NCBI GenBank assembly: GCA_942491955.1
Contig: CALOCV010000008.1
Coordinates: 1-64,000, forward strand
Source: CALOCV01 sp942491955
GTDB taxonomy: Bacteria > Chlamydiota > Chlamydiia > Chlamydiales > CALOCV01
Direction: 5' to 3'
DNA length: 64,000 bases
Shown one piece after another: positions 51,525 to 60,294 of the stretch (position 1 is its first letter; each line of letters starts with the position of its first letter). The notes beneath the pieces were generated by a model. That model saw only the letters and a list, made by a program, of their open reading frames with translations. It was not told where the DNA came from and ran no database searches. Both the position numbers and the translations under genes were made by a program.

Positions 51525-51580
51525 GGGTCAGGCCTGACATTCGGACATTTGTGCCAAATGTCCGATGTCAGGCCTGACCC
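51525..51580. repeat. GGGTCAGGCCTGACAT palindrome
   Basis: Inverted arms GGGTCAGGCCTGACA plus TTCGGACATTTG around TGC, differing by one base. The sequence style (GTCAGGCCTGAC ends) recalls the repeats next to REP-associated (RAYT) transposases. No transposase gene is near. Confidence 0.7.
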
Positions 51581-51671
51581 TAATTTAGCCCAAAAAATCT
51601 GAACGCCCACCCACCCACGCGAAGCAAGGAGCCCAAGCCTCCTCTGTACACAACCATTCGGAGAATGATAG

Positions 51672-52385
51672 ATGAAACGTTGTATTCTCTTACTTTGTCT
51701 TTTGCTCGTTACAGGATGCACTCTCCGAAAAAAATATTCAGGAGATTGGGAGCAAAAAATTGATTCTCCTGAGATGACCTATCTCATGATGAACTATGCC
51801 GAAGCCATGAAGATCAAGTATGAAATGACTTTAGAAGATTCTAAAGTTTGTTACGATGATCGCATCGAAACCGTCTATGCCCGTTTCCAAAGTCCGCTGA
51901 TTGTTGACATGTGCGAAGCACGCAAAATCTTTGTCGATATGATCGAGGAGTTTTTAGATCGCCTCAATCACCATGCACTTCTCGGTTTTGAACTCGATCA
52001 CCGTTTTACTGCTGATGACTTGGAGTTTACCATTCAATTTGATAGCTTCTTTACGGAATATGTCGATCCTTTGGAAGTCGCTGTCATCTGTCTCCGAAGT
52101 GGCACCGTTTCCTATTTCGCTGGCAATATCAAAAACTTCCATGCCGACTGGTCAGCACAGAGGATTGAACCTTATTTTAAAAGCTTGGAGATTGTTCAAG
52201 CACAATACGCCGCTGAACAATACTACGCCGACGAACTATCTGCTGAACCCGAAATGCAACCCCATCCATTCATTTTTGGAAAAAAAATACCCATCTCTAA
52301 AAATGGAAAAAATAGCGATAATGGATTGATTCGCAAGACAAAAGAGTTGTTGCGCGAACAAGGTCATGTCGAAATTCCCCTTTGA
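51672..52385 (+). CDS. conserved-type lipoprotein
   Basis: The 237-residue protein starts with a lipoprotein signal (MKRCILLLCLLLVTGC, lipobox LVTGC with Cys16), so it is anchored to a membrane facing the periplasm. The mature part is acidic and has 'YLMMNYAEAMKIKYEMTLEDSKVCYDDRIETVYARF' and several aromatic residues, with no domain recognised. Start is given by the lipobox. The stop overlaps the region of the argS start (TTG at 52382, ATG at 52391), indicating one operon with argS. Confidence 0.75.
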   Translation: MKRCILLLCLLLVTGCTLRKKYSGDWEQKIDSPEMTYLMMNYAEAMKIKYEMTLEDSKVCYDDRIETVYARFQSPLIVDMCEARKIFVDMIEEFLDRLNHHALLGFELDHRFTADDLEFTIQFDSFFTEYVDPLEVAVICLRSGTVSYFAGNIKNFHADWSAQRIEPYFKSLEIVQAQYAAEQYYADELSAEPEMQPHPFIFGKKIPISKNGKNSDNGLIRKTKELLREQGHVEIPL

Positions 52386-52390
52386 TACCA

Positions 52391-54133
52391 ATGGAAACAT
52401 TGCTCGATACTCTCACCTCCCTGTTTTCGAAAGCCACTCAAAAAGCCTTCCCAAACGCCCTCGATCTCTTCCAAAAAGAACCGATCGTCATCACACAAAG
52501 TACTCAATCACAGTTTGGCCATTACCAAATGAACGCGGCAATGCGTTGGGCTAAGCCTTTGCAACAGCCACCACGTGCTATCGCCGAAGCCATTGTTGCG
52601 CAAATAGACAAAAACAATGTCATCGCCCTTACCGAAATCGCAGGTCCTGGCTTCATCAATGTTACTGTTGCCCCTTCATACCTCGAACAGTTTGTTACGG
52701 AAATGGGAAAAAGTTCCCATTTGGGCATGGAACAAACGTCTGCAAAGAATCGAATCATCATCGATTTCTCTTCCCCCAATATCGCAAAAGAAATGCACGT
52801 CGGCCATCTGCGAAGCACTATCATCGGCGACTCCCTAGCACGCCTCTTCGAATTCCTTGGCCACGATGTCATCCGCATCAACCATATCGGCGACTGGGGC
52901 ACAGCCTTCGGTATGCTCATCGCCTACCTTAAAGAAAACGAACCCCGTGTCCTTACAGGAGAAAAAAAAACCAATCTGACCCATCTTGTCCAATGGTACA
53001 AAGAATCAAAGAAAAAATTCGATGAAGACCCCGTCTTTAAAAAAACCTCTCAACATGAGGTCGTTGCCCTCCAAAGTGGCGACCCCACCGCTCGCAAAGC
53101 ATGGGAAATCATCTGTGAAATTTCAAGAAAAGCCTACCAAGAAATCTACGACCTCCTAGATATCCATATCATCGAACGAGGAGAATCGTTCTATAACCCC
53201 TACCTCAATGAAATCATTGATGATTTCAATAAAAAAGGTTTGCTAAAAGAATCCGAAGGAGCCAAATGCCTCTTCCTCCCCGGCTTCACCAACAGAGAGG
53301 GAAACCCCCTCCCCCTCATCCTCCAAAAATCTGACGGCGGCTTCAACTACGCCACAACCGATATGGCAACCATACGCCATCGAATCCAAGAAGAAAAAGC
53401 CAATCACCTCATCTATGTCACCGATGCAGGACAGGCAACCCACTTTGCCATGATCTTCGCAGCAGCAGAAACCGCAGGCTACCTCGATCACAAAAAAATA
53501 CAAGTCAATCATGTCCCCTTCGGCCTCGTCCTCGGCCCCGATGGTAAAAAATTCCGCACCCGCTCCGGAGAAACCGAACGCCTCCTAGACCTACTCACCA
53601 CCGCTATCAATAAAGCCGAAACCATCCTTCAAGAAAAAAATCCCTCCCTCTCGCCAAAAGAACGCCACTCCATAGCCCACGCCATCGGCCTCGGTGCCAT
53701 CAAATATGCCGACCTCTCCTGCCACCGCGTCAGCGACTATACCTTCAGCTACGAAAGAATGCTCCGCTTCGAAGGAAATACCGCAGCCTTCCTCCTATAC
53801 GCCTACGTCCGCGTCGCAGGAATCCAACGAAAAATCGGCCACGCCCCCAAACCAGAAACACCTCTCTCCCTTCAACACCCCTCCGAACAAACCCTCGCCC
53901 TCACCCTCGCCCAATTCGGCGAAGCAATCCAACAAACTTCCCGAGAACTCCTCCCCAACCGCCTCACCGACTACCTCTACCACCTCGCCGAAGCCTTCCA
54001 CGCCTTCTACCGCGACTGCCCCGTCGAAGGATCCCCAGAACAAGAAAGCCGCCTCCTCCTCTCCACCATCACCGCCCGTACCCTAAAACAAGGCCTCTAT
54101 ATCCTCGGCCTCACTACCGTCGAACGAATGTAA
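52391..54133 (+). CDS. argS: arginyl-tRNA synthetase
   Basis: Charges tRNA-Arg. The 580-residue class I synthetase has the Arg N-terminal domain, 'IDFSSPNIAKEMHVGHLRSTIIGD' with HVGH as the HIGH motif, 'HIGDWGTAFGMLI', and a non-canonical KMSKS loop 'GPDGKKFRTRSGE', all usual for ArgRS, followed by the DALR anticodon-binding domain ('NTAAFLLYAYVRVAGI'). TTG 52382 would add three residues; ATG 52391 chosen. Compound hairpins follow 5 bp after the stop. Adjacent to an upstream lipoprotein gene. Confidence 0.95.
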   Translation: METLLDTLTSLFSKATQKAFPNALDLFQKEPIVITQSTQSQFGHYQMNAAMRWAKPLQQPPRAIAEAIVAQIDKNNVIALTEIAGPGFINVTVAPSYLEQFVTEMGKSSHLGMEQTSAKNRIIIDFSSPNIAKEMHVGHLRSTIIGDSLARLFEFLGHDVIRINHIGDWGTAFGMLIAYLKENEPRVLTGEKKTNLTHLVQWYKESKKKFDEDPVFKKTSQHEVVALQSGDPTARKAWEIICEISRKAYQEIYDLLDIHIIERGESFYNPYLNEIIDDFNKKGLLKESEGAKCLFLPGFTNREGNPLPLILQKSDGGFNYATTDMATIRHRIQEEKANHLIYVTDAGQATHFAMIFAAAETAGYLDHKKIQVNHVPFGLVLGPDGKKFRTRSGETERLLDLLTTAINKAETILQEKNPSLSPKERHSIAHAIGLGAIKYADLSCHRVSDYTFSYERMLRFEGNTAAFLLYAYVRVAGIQRKIGHAPKPETPLSLQHPSEQTLALTLAQFGEAIQQTSRELLPNRLTDYLYHLAEAFHAFYRDCPVEGSPEQESRLLLSTITARTLKQGLYILGLTTVERM

Positions 54134-54137
54134 TTTT

Positions 54138-54275
54138 TTTGGGGGGACCAGTCCCCCCAATCCCCCCTGCTGGGGCCAAAGGCCCCAGACCCCACGGCTG
54201 CTTCGCAGCCTTTCACTTAACGCCATCATCGCACGAACGTGCCGTTCGCGCGATAATATCAATGACGAAAAACTC
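54138..54275. repeat. compound hairpins behind argS
   Basis: TTGGGGGGACCAGTCCCCCC, GCTGGGGCCAAAGGCCCC, GGCTGCTTCGCAGCC and GCACGAACGTGCCGTTCGCGC, the same order of modules as behind pepP and pgsA. No gene in 54134-54320. Confidence 0.75.
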
Positions 54276-54320
54276 ACAAATTGGATTCAAAATTTTGTTA
54301 TCAAAACGAACTCGAAATGA

Positions 54321-54668
54321 TATCATTTAGTTGGTGGGGTATTTAATGAAACACATCTCACCTCTGACGCGCAAAAAATCCTCAAAAAAGATTCTCATTG
54401 GATATTGCCTCCACTTTGGCAAGAAGAATATGCCAATGAAATCATCAAACATCTTCTCTATACAAAACAGGAATTAGAAGATTGCGAAATCATCGTAGAA
54501 ATCCGTAAAGCTTTAGCTATATCTTTGAAATACAAAATCAGTGTTTACGATGCACATTTTGTCTCCTTAGCCATAGATTACGATGCCATTGTCCTATCAG
54601 AGGATAAGGAAATACTAAAAAAATGTCCTGAATTCGCTCTCAACTTTAACGACTTCATCAAAGCATAA
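54321..54668 (+). pseudogene. PIN-domain protein (VapC-like), N-terminus missing
   Basis: The open frame (after TGA at 54318-54320) gives 115 residues that match the later two-thirds of a PIN toxin: 'HWILPPLWQEEYANEI', 'ISLKYKISVYDAHFVSLAI' with the catalytic Asp, and 'DAIVLSEDKEILKKCPEFALNF' with the last acidic residue. The first strand with the initial 'DTNV' Asp is absent and there is no proper start (the only candidates are TTG codons). So it is a truncated, probably inactive toxin; no antitoxin is adjacent. It overlaps the end of the convergent membrane-protein gene by 91 bp. Confidence 0.6.
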
Positions 54669-55123
54669 AACATCGCTATATATGCAAAATCACCCAAGAA
54701 TTGGTTTTGTAAAAAGGGAAGGGCATTGAGATAACATATCCCTAAACCATACAATGTCTTGGGATACAACGAACAAACGGCCCATACACCAAAATTGGTT
54801 ATCAGAAAGAACAGAATAGAAGAAAATACACCTAGCATCCATAACCGCCCGAAAGAAGAAGGGTGGACAATTCTTCCCATCATCACGACAAGCGCTAAAC
54901 TTAAATAAACAAAAGGCAACGTCGCATGAAACCCTATAACCATATCACTCAAAAACAGAGTACCCAACACCACCGCCAATGCCGTCCACATACCGCCTAA
55001 AGAATACGTACTGAACAACGCTATGGCATTCATCGCCGTACAATTCGACAGATGAGGCAATAACCGACTGGCTACTCCTAACATAATCGCCGCAATAATG
55101 AGAAAAAAACGCGAATGCTTCAT
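54578..55123 (-). CDS. DUF6580-type membrane protein
   Basis: With ATG 55123 (GGGGTGAT before it) 181 residues in about five membrane helices. 'PHLSNCTAMNAIALFSTYSLGG', 'LFLSDMVIGFHATLPFVYLSLAL', 'LFFLITNFGVWAVCSLYPKTLYGLGICYLNALPFLQNQFLGD' are the motifs of the DUF6580 family, thought to be related to ECF-type substrate-binding membrane proteins. Function unproven, perhaps vitamin or metal uptake. It stands alone, convergent with the truncated PIN gene. Confidence 0.75.
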   Translation of the reverse strand: MKHSRFFLIIAAIMLGVASRLLPHLSNCTAMNAIALFSTYSLGGMWTALAVVLGTLFLSDMVIGFHATLPFVYLSLALVVMMGRIVHPSSFGRLWMLGVFSSILFFLITNFGVWAVCSLYPKTLYGLGICYLNALPFLQNQFLGDFAYIAMFYALMKSLKLRANSGHFFSISLSSDRTMAS

Positions 55124-55238
55124 ATCACCCCTAAAAAGACGGCAAAAGGATAAAATATTCTCCAACGAAAATCTACCCTTTTTACAACGAAATCAGGCAA
55201 ACTTGGTACACCCATCATACGCTTTGCCTGTTTCAAAC

Positions 55239-55393
55239 AAAACGAGAGTAGTCATAGAATTGGGCTCCCCTTGACAGGTGACGATCGTTCGTGTGGAAGC
55301 CGAAGCAAACGGAGTTCAGTTGGCGAGGCTGAACGCGGACGATCGTCGAATCAGATGCCATGAGATGCAATTTTAGCCAATTGATGACACGCC
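55239..55393. repeat. 41-bp direct repeat plus GTCATCAATTGG repeat, copy 2
   Basis: 55239-55279 (AAAACGAGAGTAGTCATAGA...) recurs at 57728-57768 and thus flanks the whole first secreted-protein module as a direct repeat. From 55279 on follows copy 2 of the repeat also at 38640 and 59151, ending CCAATTGATGACACGCC at 55393. Confidence 0.8.
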
Positions 55394-55407
55394 CTAATCG
55401 AACTCCT

Positions 55408-56330
55408 CTAAAAACAACGGGAATAGAACAATCCAACATAAACATTCTCCCATTTTCTCTCCTCATCGGCATGCTTGTCCTCATAGATTGGATCCAGGTC
55501 AAAATCAGCTAAATTGAGATTGGATTCCCAATTTTCATACCCCACTTGAATACCGAGCACTTTTTCACATCCCCAACGATACCCCCACTTCACCTCACCA
55601 ACAAACCCAGTACCAAATGTTAATTCCCTAAACCGAAAACTCCTTAAGTTCCAATGATTACTTTGGTAAAGAAAACCACCGTGGTATTGGCATTTACCAT
55701 AAAAGATCATCCGTTGCATCGGCTCCCAGCGACAATCAAAACCGATCCATGCACTATGCCATCGGCTCCAAATAGACGAATCAAGAGCAAGAAAACAGTT
55801 TCTCACATCTTCGCCATCAATTGTTTTGAGTTTTGGATACTCCAAACAGGCATCGCTGAAGCAAAAGCCTAGATAACGGTAGCGAATTCCCACAAGAGGA
55901 GTTATTTGTAAACATTTTTTCTGCCATACAAAGGTATGCCCTACCCCTACCGTCGCATCGGCAAGAGATCCATCGTCGACCGGGCTGACTGTCAGCAGAA
56001 ATAGTTGCTGGTTCTCTAAGGCATCATCCGTGTATAGATAATCCGCATCCGTAAAACGACCCGAAACGATCGATCCCACTTCCGCATGCAAATAAAAGGC
56101 CACTTTTCCTCTCCAATCCCAATTCCCTTCCAAATAGACAGAAGTGATATTGAAATTATCAAAACAAAGTTTGGAGCATCCCTTAATCGATTCACAACGA
56201 GCCTTATGTCGTTTTGAAAACTGTCCAAAACGATGAATACATTCGGATGCCAAAGTTCCTGCCCTATTACGAAACTACAAGCAAAACAAACAATATAAAC
56301 TAATACAAAACAATATAAACGTGGTATCAA
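55408..56330 (-). pseudogene. beta-barrel-like outer membrane protein, module copy 1, frame-broken
   Basis: The N-terminal part (from TTG 56330: signal peptide 'LYCFVLVYIVCFACSFVIGQEL') and the mature part (from about 56250: 'ASECIHRFGQFSKRHKARC' to 'NVYVGLFYSRCF') lie in different frames, separated by one base near 56255. The mature part aligns all along with 59326-60294. Alternating hydrophobic strands, many aromatic residues and a terminal Phe are typical of outer-membrane beta-barrels. The TTG start overlaps the stop of the gene before it (TTGA). The 'LEGNWDWRGKVAFYLHAEVGS' region is shared between copies. Confidence 0.7.
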
Positions 56331-57205
56331 TGCGAATAGTAAATTTTGGGGTTGTCAACTAAATATTCAAATAAATCGTCATAAATAATCGCTGCGTTTT
56401 CTTTCTTTTTCTTCTTTTTCACCTTTGATTCTTTCTGTGGTTCCGTTGCTATCTGCACAACTTGTTTTACCCATTCATAAAACTGGTCCGGGTGCTTCAT
56501 TATCCAATGCCCGAGCTTTTTCACAAAAACCCAACCATTCCATAAAGCATCATTCAAGAAGCCACACCTTTTCATGGGAATCATCGAGGCTTCTTTTTCA
56601 TTCAATAGAAAGGCTTCAAGATCGTTAGAAGAACAGAAAAAAAGTCCTTGAGAAACAAAAACCTGCCCTAATACGGATTCGATATTACCGTTTTCTTCTA
56701 ATAACGCATTCACATTAAAGATCATGGGATCTTGACCTTCAAAAATCATTGTGACTTCAAGTGGATAATTTAATGATGCTTCATCAACAAACGTGGAAAG
56801 AAACTATCGTTTTCCTTTTTCACTCTCTTCAGGCGCAAACGGTTTCTGCAATTTTTTGACCCGCTGCCCGAATAAACGACCTCTTCAGTATGAAAAAGCC
56901 CAAAAGTGTCACTATAGCATGCGAGTCGAACGGTTTTTGTTTCCGCTCTGAACTAGACGAAAAAGACTCCTTTTGGGTCTTCTTTAGTTAAACCACCTAG
57001 CATCTCTAAAGGCGTCCACGATCCCTCAAATGCATAGGAAAAATGAATCGATTGATCGGAGTATTGGATATCCCCCGAAATGACTTGCCCAGGAAAATCC
57101 AAAAAGATACGACGCCTTCTCTACCTTAGTCGTCTCAGTGTCAGCATACAATGGCGATGCAAAACGGACGACACCTAACAATGCGATGACTAACCTTCTC
57201 TTCAT
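56327..57205 (-). pseudogene. secreted protein with variable tail, module copy 1, decayed
   Basis: Starts at ATG 57205 with GGAGAGG before it and an intact signal peptide (MKRRLVIALLGVVRFASPLYA). Compared with copy 2 (60291-61256) it has added bases near 57100 and 56855, so the frame is broken at least twice, although the last 140 codons (56749-56327) are open. The final 80 residues ('LNDALWNGWVFVKKLGHW' on) differ completely from copy 2 except for the end 'SH', so the C-terminus is variable. No function can be assigned. Confidence 0.7.
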
Positions 57206-57768
57206 GTTCCTCTCCTTTGTTAACGCAACAAAAAGGGTGACGCTACCACAGCACCATAAAAAAACACAAATCGCCTGTGCGTGGTTTCTAATTGTCACGC
57301 GATGCGCGATTTCATGTATCATGTGGAATAGGGAGGCCTCCGCTCCGGTTCGTTACGTAAAGGATTTTCATGTATTTTGGTGGATCACAAGAGGCATCTC
57401 CTCCGCTCCCCAACGGTTCGTTACGCAAAGGATAGATTTCGATGGGGGGATCTACCCCCGTCTTACGAAGGTTCACTTTCGTTTAGGTAGCAATTTTGAA
57501 TTCCAGCTTCTTTCAGATTCCGCATTGGCCGTTTACGACACGTTGTATCCTGCTGTTGCAGCGCCTCGTTCGGTTTCTTTGGACACCCTTGCTTTCTTCT
57601 ACACATTCCCTCCTTTCAGGGCTATGACCGAACTTTCATCGGTTAGTTATTATTCATGCCAGGCACACCGCGCTGAGCGATGGTCTCAGCGCGCAATCAC
57701 GTTATGTTTAAAGCCTTTTACAGTCACAAAACGAGAGTAGTCATACAATTGGGCTCCCCTTGACAGGT
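57206..57768. other. intergenic region without recognised gene
   Basis: Holds the right part of module copy 1, a partly repeated stretch (CTCCGCTCC-GGTTCGTTACG at about 57347 and 57408), a hairpin GCGCTGAGCGATGGTCTCAGCGC (about 57668-57692, one loop mismatch) and the second copy of the 41-bp direct repeat (57728-57768). A plus-strand frame of 200 codons crosses it, but it starts antisense in the pseudogene and has no ribosome site or family match. Confidence 0.5.
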
Positions 57769-57771
57769 AAC

Positions 57772-57835
57772 CCTGTATTTTATACATTTATTGTATGAAA
57801 TAACCCCTTATTTTATACAAAATCTGTATGAAAAG
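57772..57835 (+). promoter_or_regulatory. operator-like repeats overlapping the AAA ATPase start
   Basis: Two tandem copies of a TATTTTATACA-n-TGTATGAAA pattern (57776-57802 and 57809-57835), each nearly palindromic. The ATG at 57828 lies inside the second copy, so a repressor here would block start codon access. No other ribosome site. Confidence 0.6.
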
Positions 57836-59168
57836 AACAATCGATAAGTATCTACTACGCTGGGCACAAAGAACGCCAAAAGAGGGGCGGATGCCTTTGA
57901 TTATCAGAGGCGCAAGACAAGTAGGTAAAACATATGCCGTAGAAAATTTGGGAAAGACATATTTTTCCCATTTTGTGACCGTCGATTTTGAACTACAACC
58001 TAAACTTGCCCTTTGTTTTGATGATTTGGATCCAAAAAAGATCTTATTACAGATTGAAGCGCGATTAGCATGCCGTATTATCCCAGGAAAAACCTTATTA
58101 TTTCTTGATGAAATCCAACAATGCCCCAATGCCATTCGCTCCTTGCGCTATTTCAAAGAAAAGCTCCCCGAACTGCATGTCTTAGCAGCAGGTTCTCTAC
58201 TCGAATTTGCCTTACATGACGAAGCGTTTTCCTTCCCCGTTGGAAGAGTGGAATTTTTCTATATGCATCCGCTCTCTTTTATCGAATACTTAGAAGTCAC
58301 AGGAAAAGAAATACTGTGCGAACAACTCGCTTCTGTCTCTCTAATTAAGCCCCCTAGTCTCAGTTTACATGAACAGTCTCTCGAAATTCTTCGTGAATAC
58401 TTCCTGTTAGGCGGAATGCCTGCCGTTGTTCAAAGATTCATTGACAGCCATTCTTGGATAGAAGCCAATCGCATCCAACGCAACCTATTGAGTACGTACG
58501 AAAAGGATTTTGGCAAATATGCATCGCAAACACAATATCGCTTTTTGCAACGTCTCTTTGAAAGGGCTCCCGATTTAGTGGGATCACATATCAAGTATAG
58601 CAAAATTGACCCAACGGCTACGAATCCCGCAAGGGACTACAAAATCGCTTTAGAACAATTGGTCTATGCTGGATTGATCTATCCCATCTATGCAACAGCT
58701 GCCAATGGAATCCCTTTACGAGCCGAAATTAATAGAAAAAAATTTAAAATACTCTTTCTCGATATCGGTTTACTCCAACAGGCGTTAGGTGTGCCTTACG
58801 AGAAACACGCCTCCTTATCTCTTTTGCAAATTAATACAGGGGCCTTAGCAGAACAATTTGTCGGTCAAGAACTGTTGGTTCGAGGTGATCCTTATGAGGC
58901 ACAACGCCTCTATTTTTGGGAAAGAGAACGCAAAGGGAGTTCTGCAGAACTTGATTACATCATGCGCATCGGCTCACAAGTGGTTCCTATTGAGGTAAAA
59001 GCCGGAACCACCGGACGCCTTCGTTCTCTAAAACTGTTTATGGAAGAAAAATCCGTACCCATCGGGATTCGCATTGCTGAAAGACCCCTATCTAAAGAAG
59101 GAAACATTTTATCAATCCCACTCTACCTCATCCATCGAATTTCCGAACTAGGGTGTGTCATAAATTAG
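57828..59168 (+). CDS. AAA ATPase with DUF4143 domain
   Basis: A 446-residue P-loop protein of the archaeal-ATPase/DUF4143 family. 'PLIIRGARQVGKTYAVENL' is Walker A, 'TLLFLDEIQQCPNAIRSLRYFKE' Walker B with sensor, 'LHVLAAGSLLEFAL' and 'FFYMHPLSFIEYL' the family signature, and the C-terminal DUF4143 part ends in a PD-(D/E)XK-like 'SSAELDYIMRIGSQVVPIEVKAG'. The family is often mobile and has unclear function. Two operator-like repeats cover the start codon. The last five codons and the stop (59166) are read from the GTCATCAATTGG repeat. It sits between the two secreted-protein modules. Confidence 0.88.
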   Translation: MKRTIDKYLLRWAQRTPKEGRMPLIIRGARQVGKTYAVENLGKTYFSHFVTVDFELQPKLALCFDDLDPKKILLQIEARLACRIIPGKTLLFLDEIQQCPNAIRSLRYFKEKLPELHVLAAGSLLEFALHDEAFSFPVGRVEFFYMHPLSFIEYLEVTGKEILCEQLASVSLIKPPSLSLHEQSLEILREYFLLGGMPAVVQRFIDSHSWIEANRIQRNLLSTYEKDFGKYASQTQYRFLQRLFERAPDLVGSHIKYSKIDPTATNPARDYKIALEQLVYAGLIYPIYATAANGIPLRAEINRKKFKILFLDIGLLQQALGVPYEKHASLSLLQINTGALAEQFVGQELLVRGDPYEAQRLYFWERERKGSSAELDYIMRIGSQVVPIEVKAGTTGRLRSLKLFMEEKSVPIGIRIAERPLSKEGNILSIPLYLIHRISELGCVIN

Positions 59169-59312
59169 ATGAATTTGTAGATCATGGTAGATGATTCGAC
59201 GATCGTTCGTGTGGAAGCCGAAGCAAACGGAGTTCAGTTGGCGAGGCTGAACGAGGACGATCGTCGAATCAGATGCCATGAGATGCAATTTTAGCCAATT
59301 GATGACACGCCT
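59151..59312. repeat. GTCATCAATTGG repeat, copy 3
   Basis: Complete copy: GGGTGTGTCATAAATTAG at the left, inner CGACGATCGT/ACGATCGTCG arms, CCAATTGATGACACGCC at the right. It supplies the stop codon of the AAA ATPase gene and ends 14 bp before the beta-barrel gene end. Confidence 0.8.
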
Positions 59313-59325
59313 TAATCGAACTCCT

Positions 59326-60294
59326 CTAAAAACAACGGGAATAGAACAATCCAACATAAACATTCTCCCATTTTCTCTCCTCATCGGCATGCTTGGTCTG
59401 CTCATAAGCCGGCTCCAGATCAAAATCAGCGAAATTCACACTCGACCCCCAATGTTCATACCCCACTTGGATGCCGAGTATTTTTTTACATCCCCAGCGA
59501 TACCCCCACCTCACCTCACCAACAAATCCCGTCCCTAAGGTTAGCTCTCTAAACCGACGGCTCCTCAAATTCCAATGATTACTTTGGTAAAGAAAACCAC
59601 CATGATATTGGCATTTTCCATAAAGAATCATCCGTTGTGCTGGCTCCCAGCGACAATCAAAACCGATCCATGCACTATGCCACCGGCTCCAAATGGATGA
59701 ATCGAGCGCGATATATCGGTTTTGTGCATCTTCGCCGTCAACCATTGTGAGTTTTGGATAACAGAGACGAGCATTGCCGATACAAATGCCTAGATAGCGA
59801 TAATGGATTCCAACTAGAGGCGTGATTTGTAAACAACATTTTTGCCACACAAACGTGTGTCCTACCCCTATATTAACATCGGCAAGTGCTCCATCATTCA
59901 CAGAGCTGTCCGTTAACACAAAAAGTTGCTGGTTCTCTAAGGCATCATCCGTGTATAGATAATCTGCATCTGTAAAACGACCCGAAACAATCGATCCCAC
60001 TTCCGCATGCAAATAAAAGGCGACTTTTCTCCTCCAATCCCAATTCCCTTCCAAATAGACCGAAGCGATATTGAAATTATCGAAACAAAGTTTTGAAACG
60101 GCTTTATGCGATTCCCAAATCGCAGCGTGCCTTTTAGAAAATTGACCAAAACGATTGATAACATTGATATTTAAATCTTTGGTATTTCCAAAAACATCCC
60201 CCGTGACGCTCACAAGAAAAAATATCAAGCAAAATAATCGCACAATGTAGGAGGAGGTTAAAGTTTTGAGGTCTATTTCAGTAAAATATTTCAA
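59326..60294 (-). CDS. beta-barrel-like outer membrane protein, module copy 2 (intact)
   Basis: I chose the TTG at 60294, which overlaps the stop of the upstream gene (TTGA), because copy 1 uses the same arrangement and because a signal peptide follows ('YIVRLFCLIFFLVSVTGDVFG'). The 322-residue protein has alternating hydrophobic strands with many Trp/Tyr ('ALDSSIWSRWHSAWIGFDCRW', 'SNHWNLRSRRFRELTLGTGF', 'VGYEHWGSSVNFADFDLEP') and ends in Phe (SRCF), as outer-membrane barrels do. Cysteines are frequent, fitting the cysteine-rich chlamydial envelope. Probably co-translated with the secreted protein gene. Confidence 0.7.
   Translation of the reverse strand: MKYFTEIDLKTLTSSYIVRLFCLIFFLVSVTGDVFGNTKDLNINVINRFGQFSKRHAAIWESHKAVSKLCFDNFNIASVYLEGNWDWRRKVAFYLHAEVGSIVSGRFTDADYLYTDDALENQQLFVLTDSSVNDGALADVNIGVGHTFVWQKCCLQITPLVGIHYRYLGICIGNARLCYPKLTMVDGEDAQNRYIALDSSIWSRWHSAWIGFDCRWEPAQRMILYGKCQYHGGFLYQSNHWNLRSRRFRELTLGTGFVGEVRWGYRWGCKKILGIQVGYEHWGSSVNFADFDLEPAYEQTKHADEERKWENVYVGLFYSRCF

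Noticed and set aside
54138..54195. Intrinsic terminator of argS
   Set aside because: The T-run precedes rather than follows the hairpin on the coding strand.
57138..57740. 200-codon plus-strand frame
   Set aside because: It begins antisense to the signal peptide of module copy 1, has no ribosome site, and its peptide has no consistent character; probably chance.
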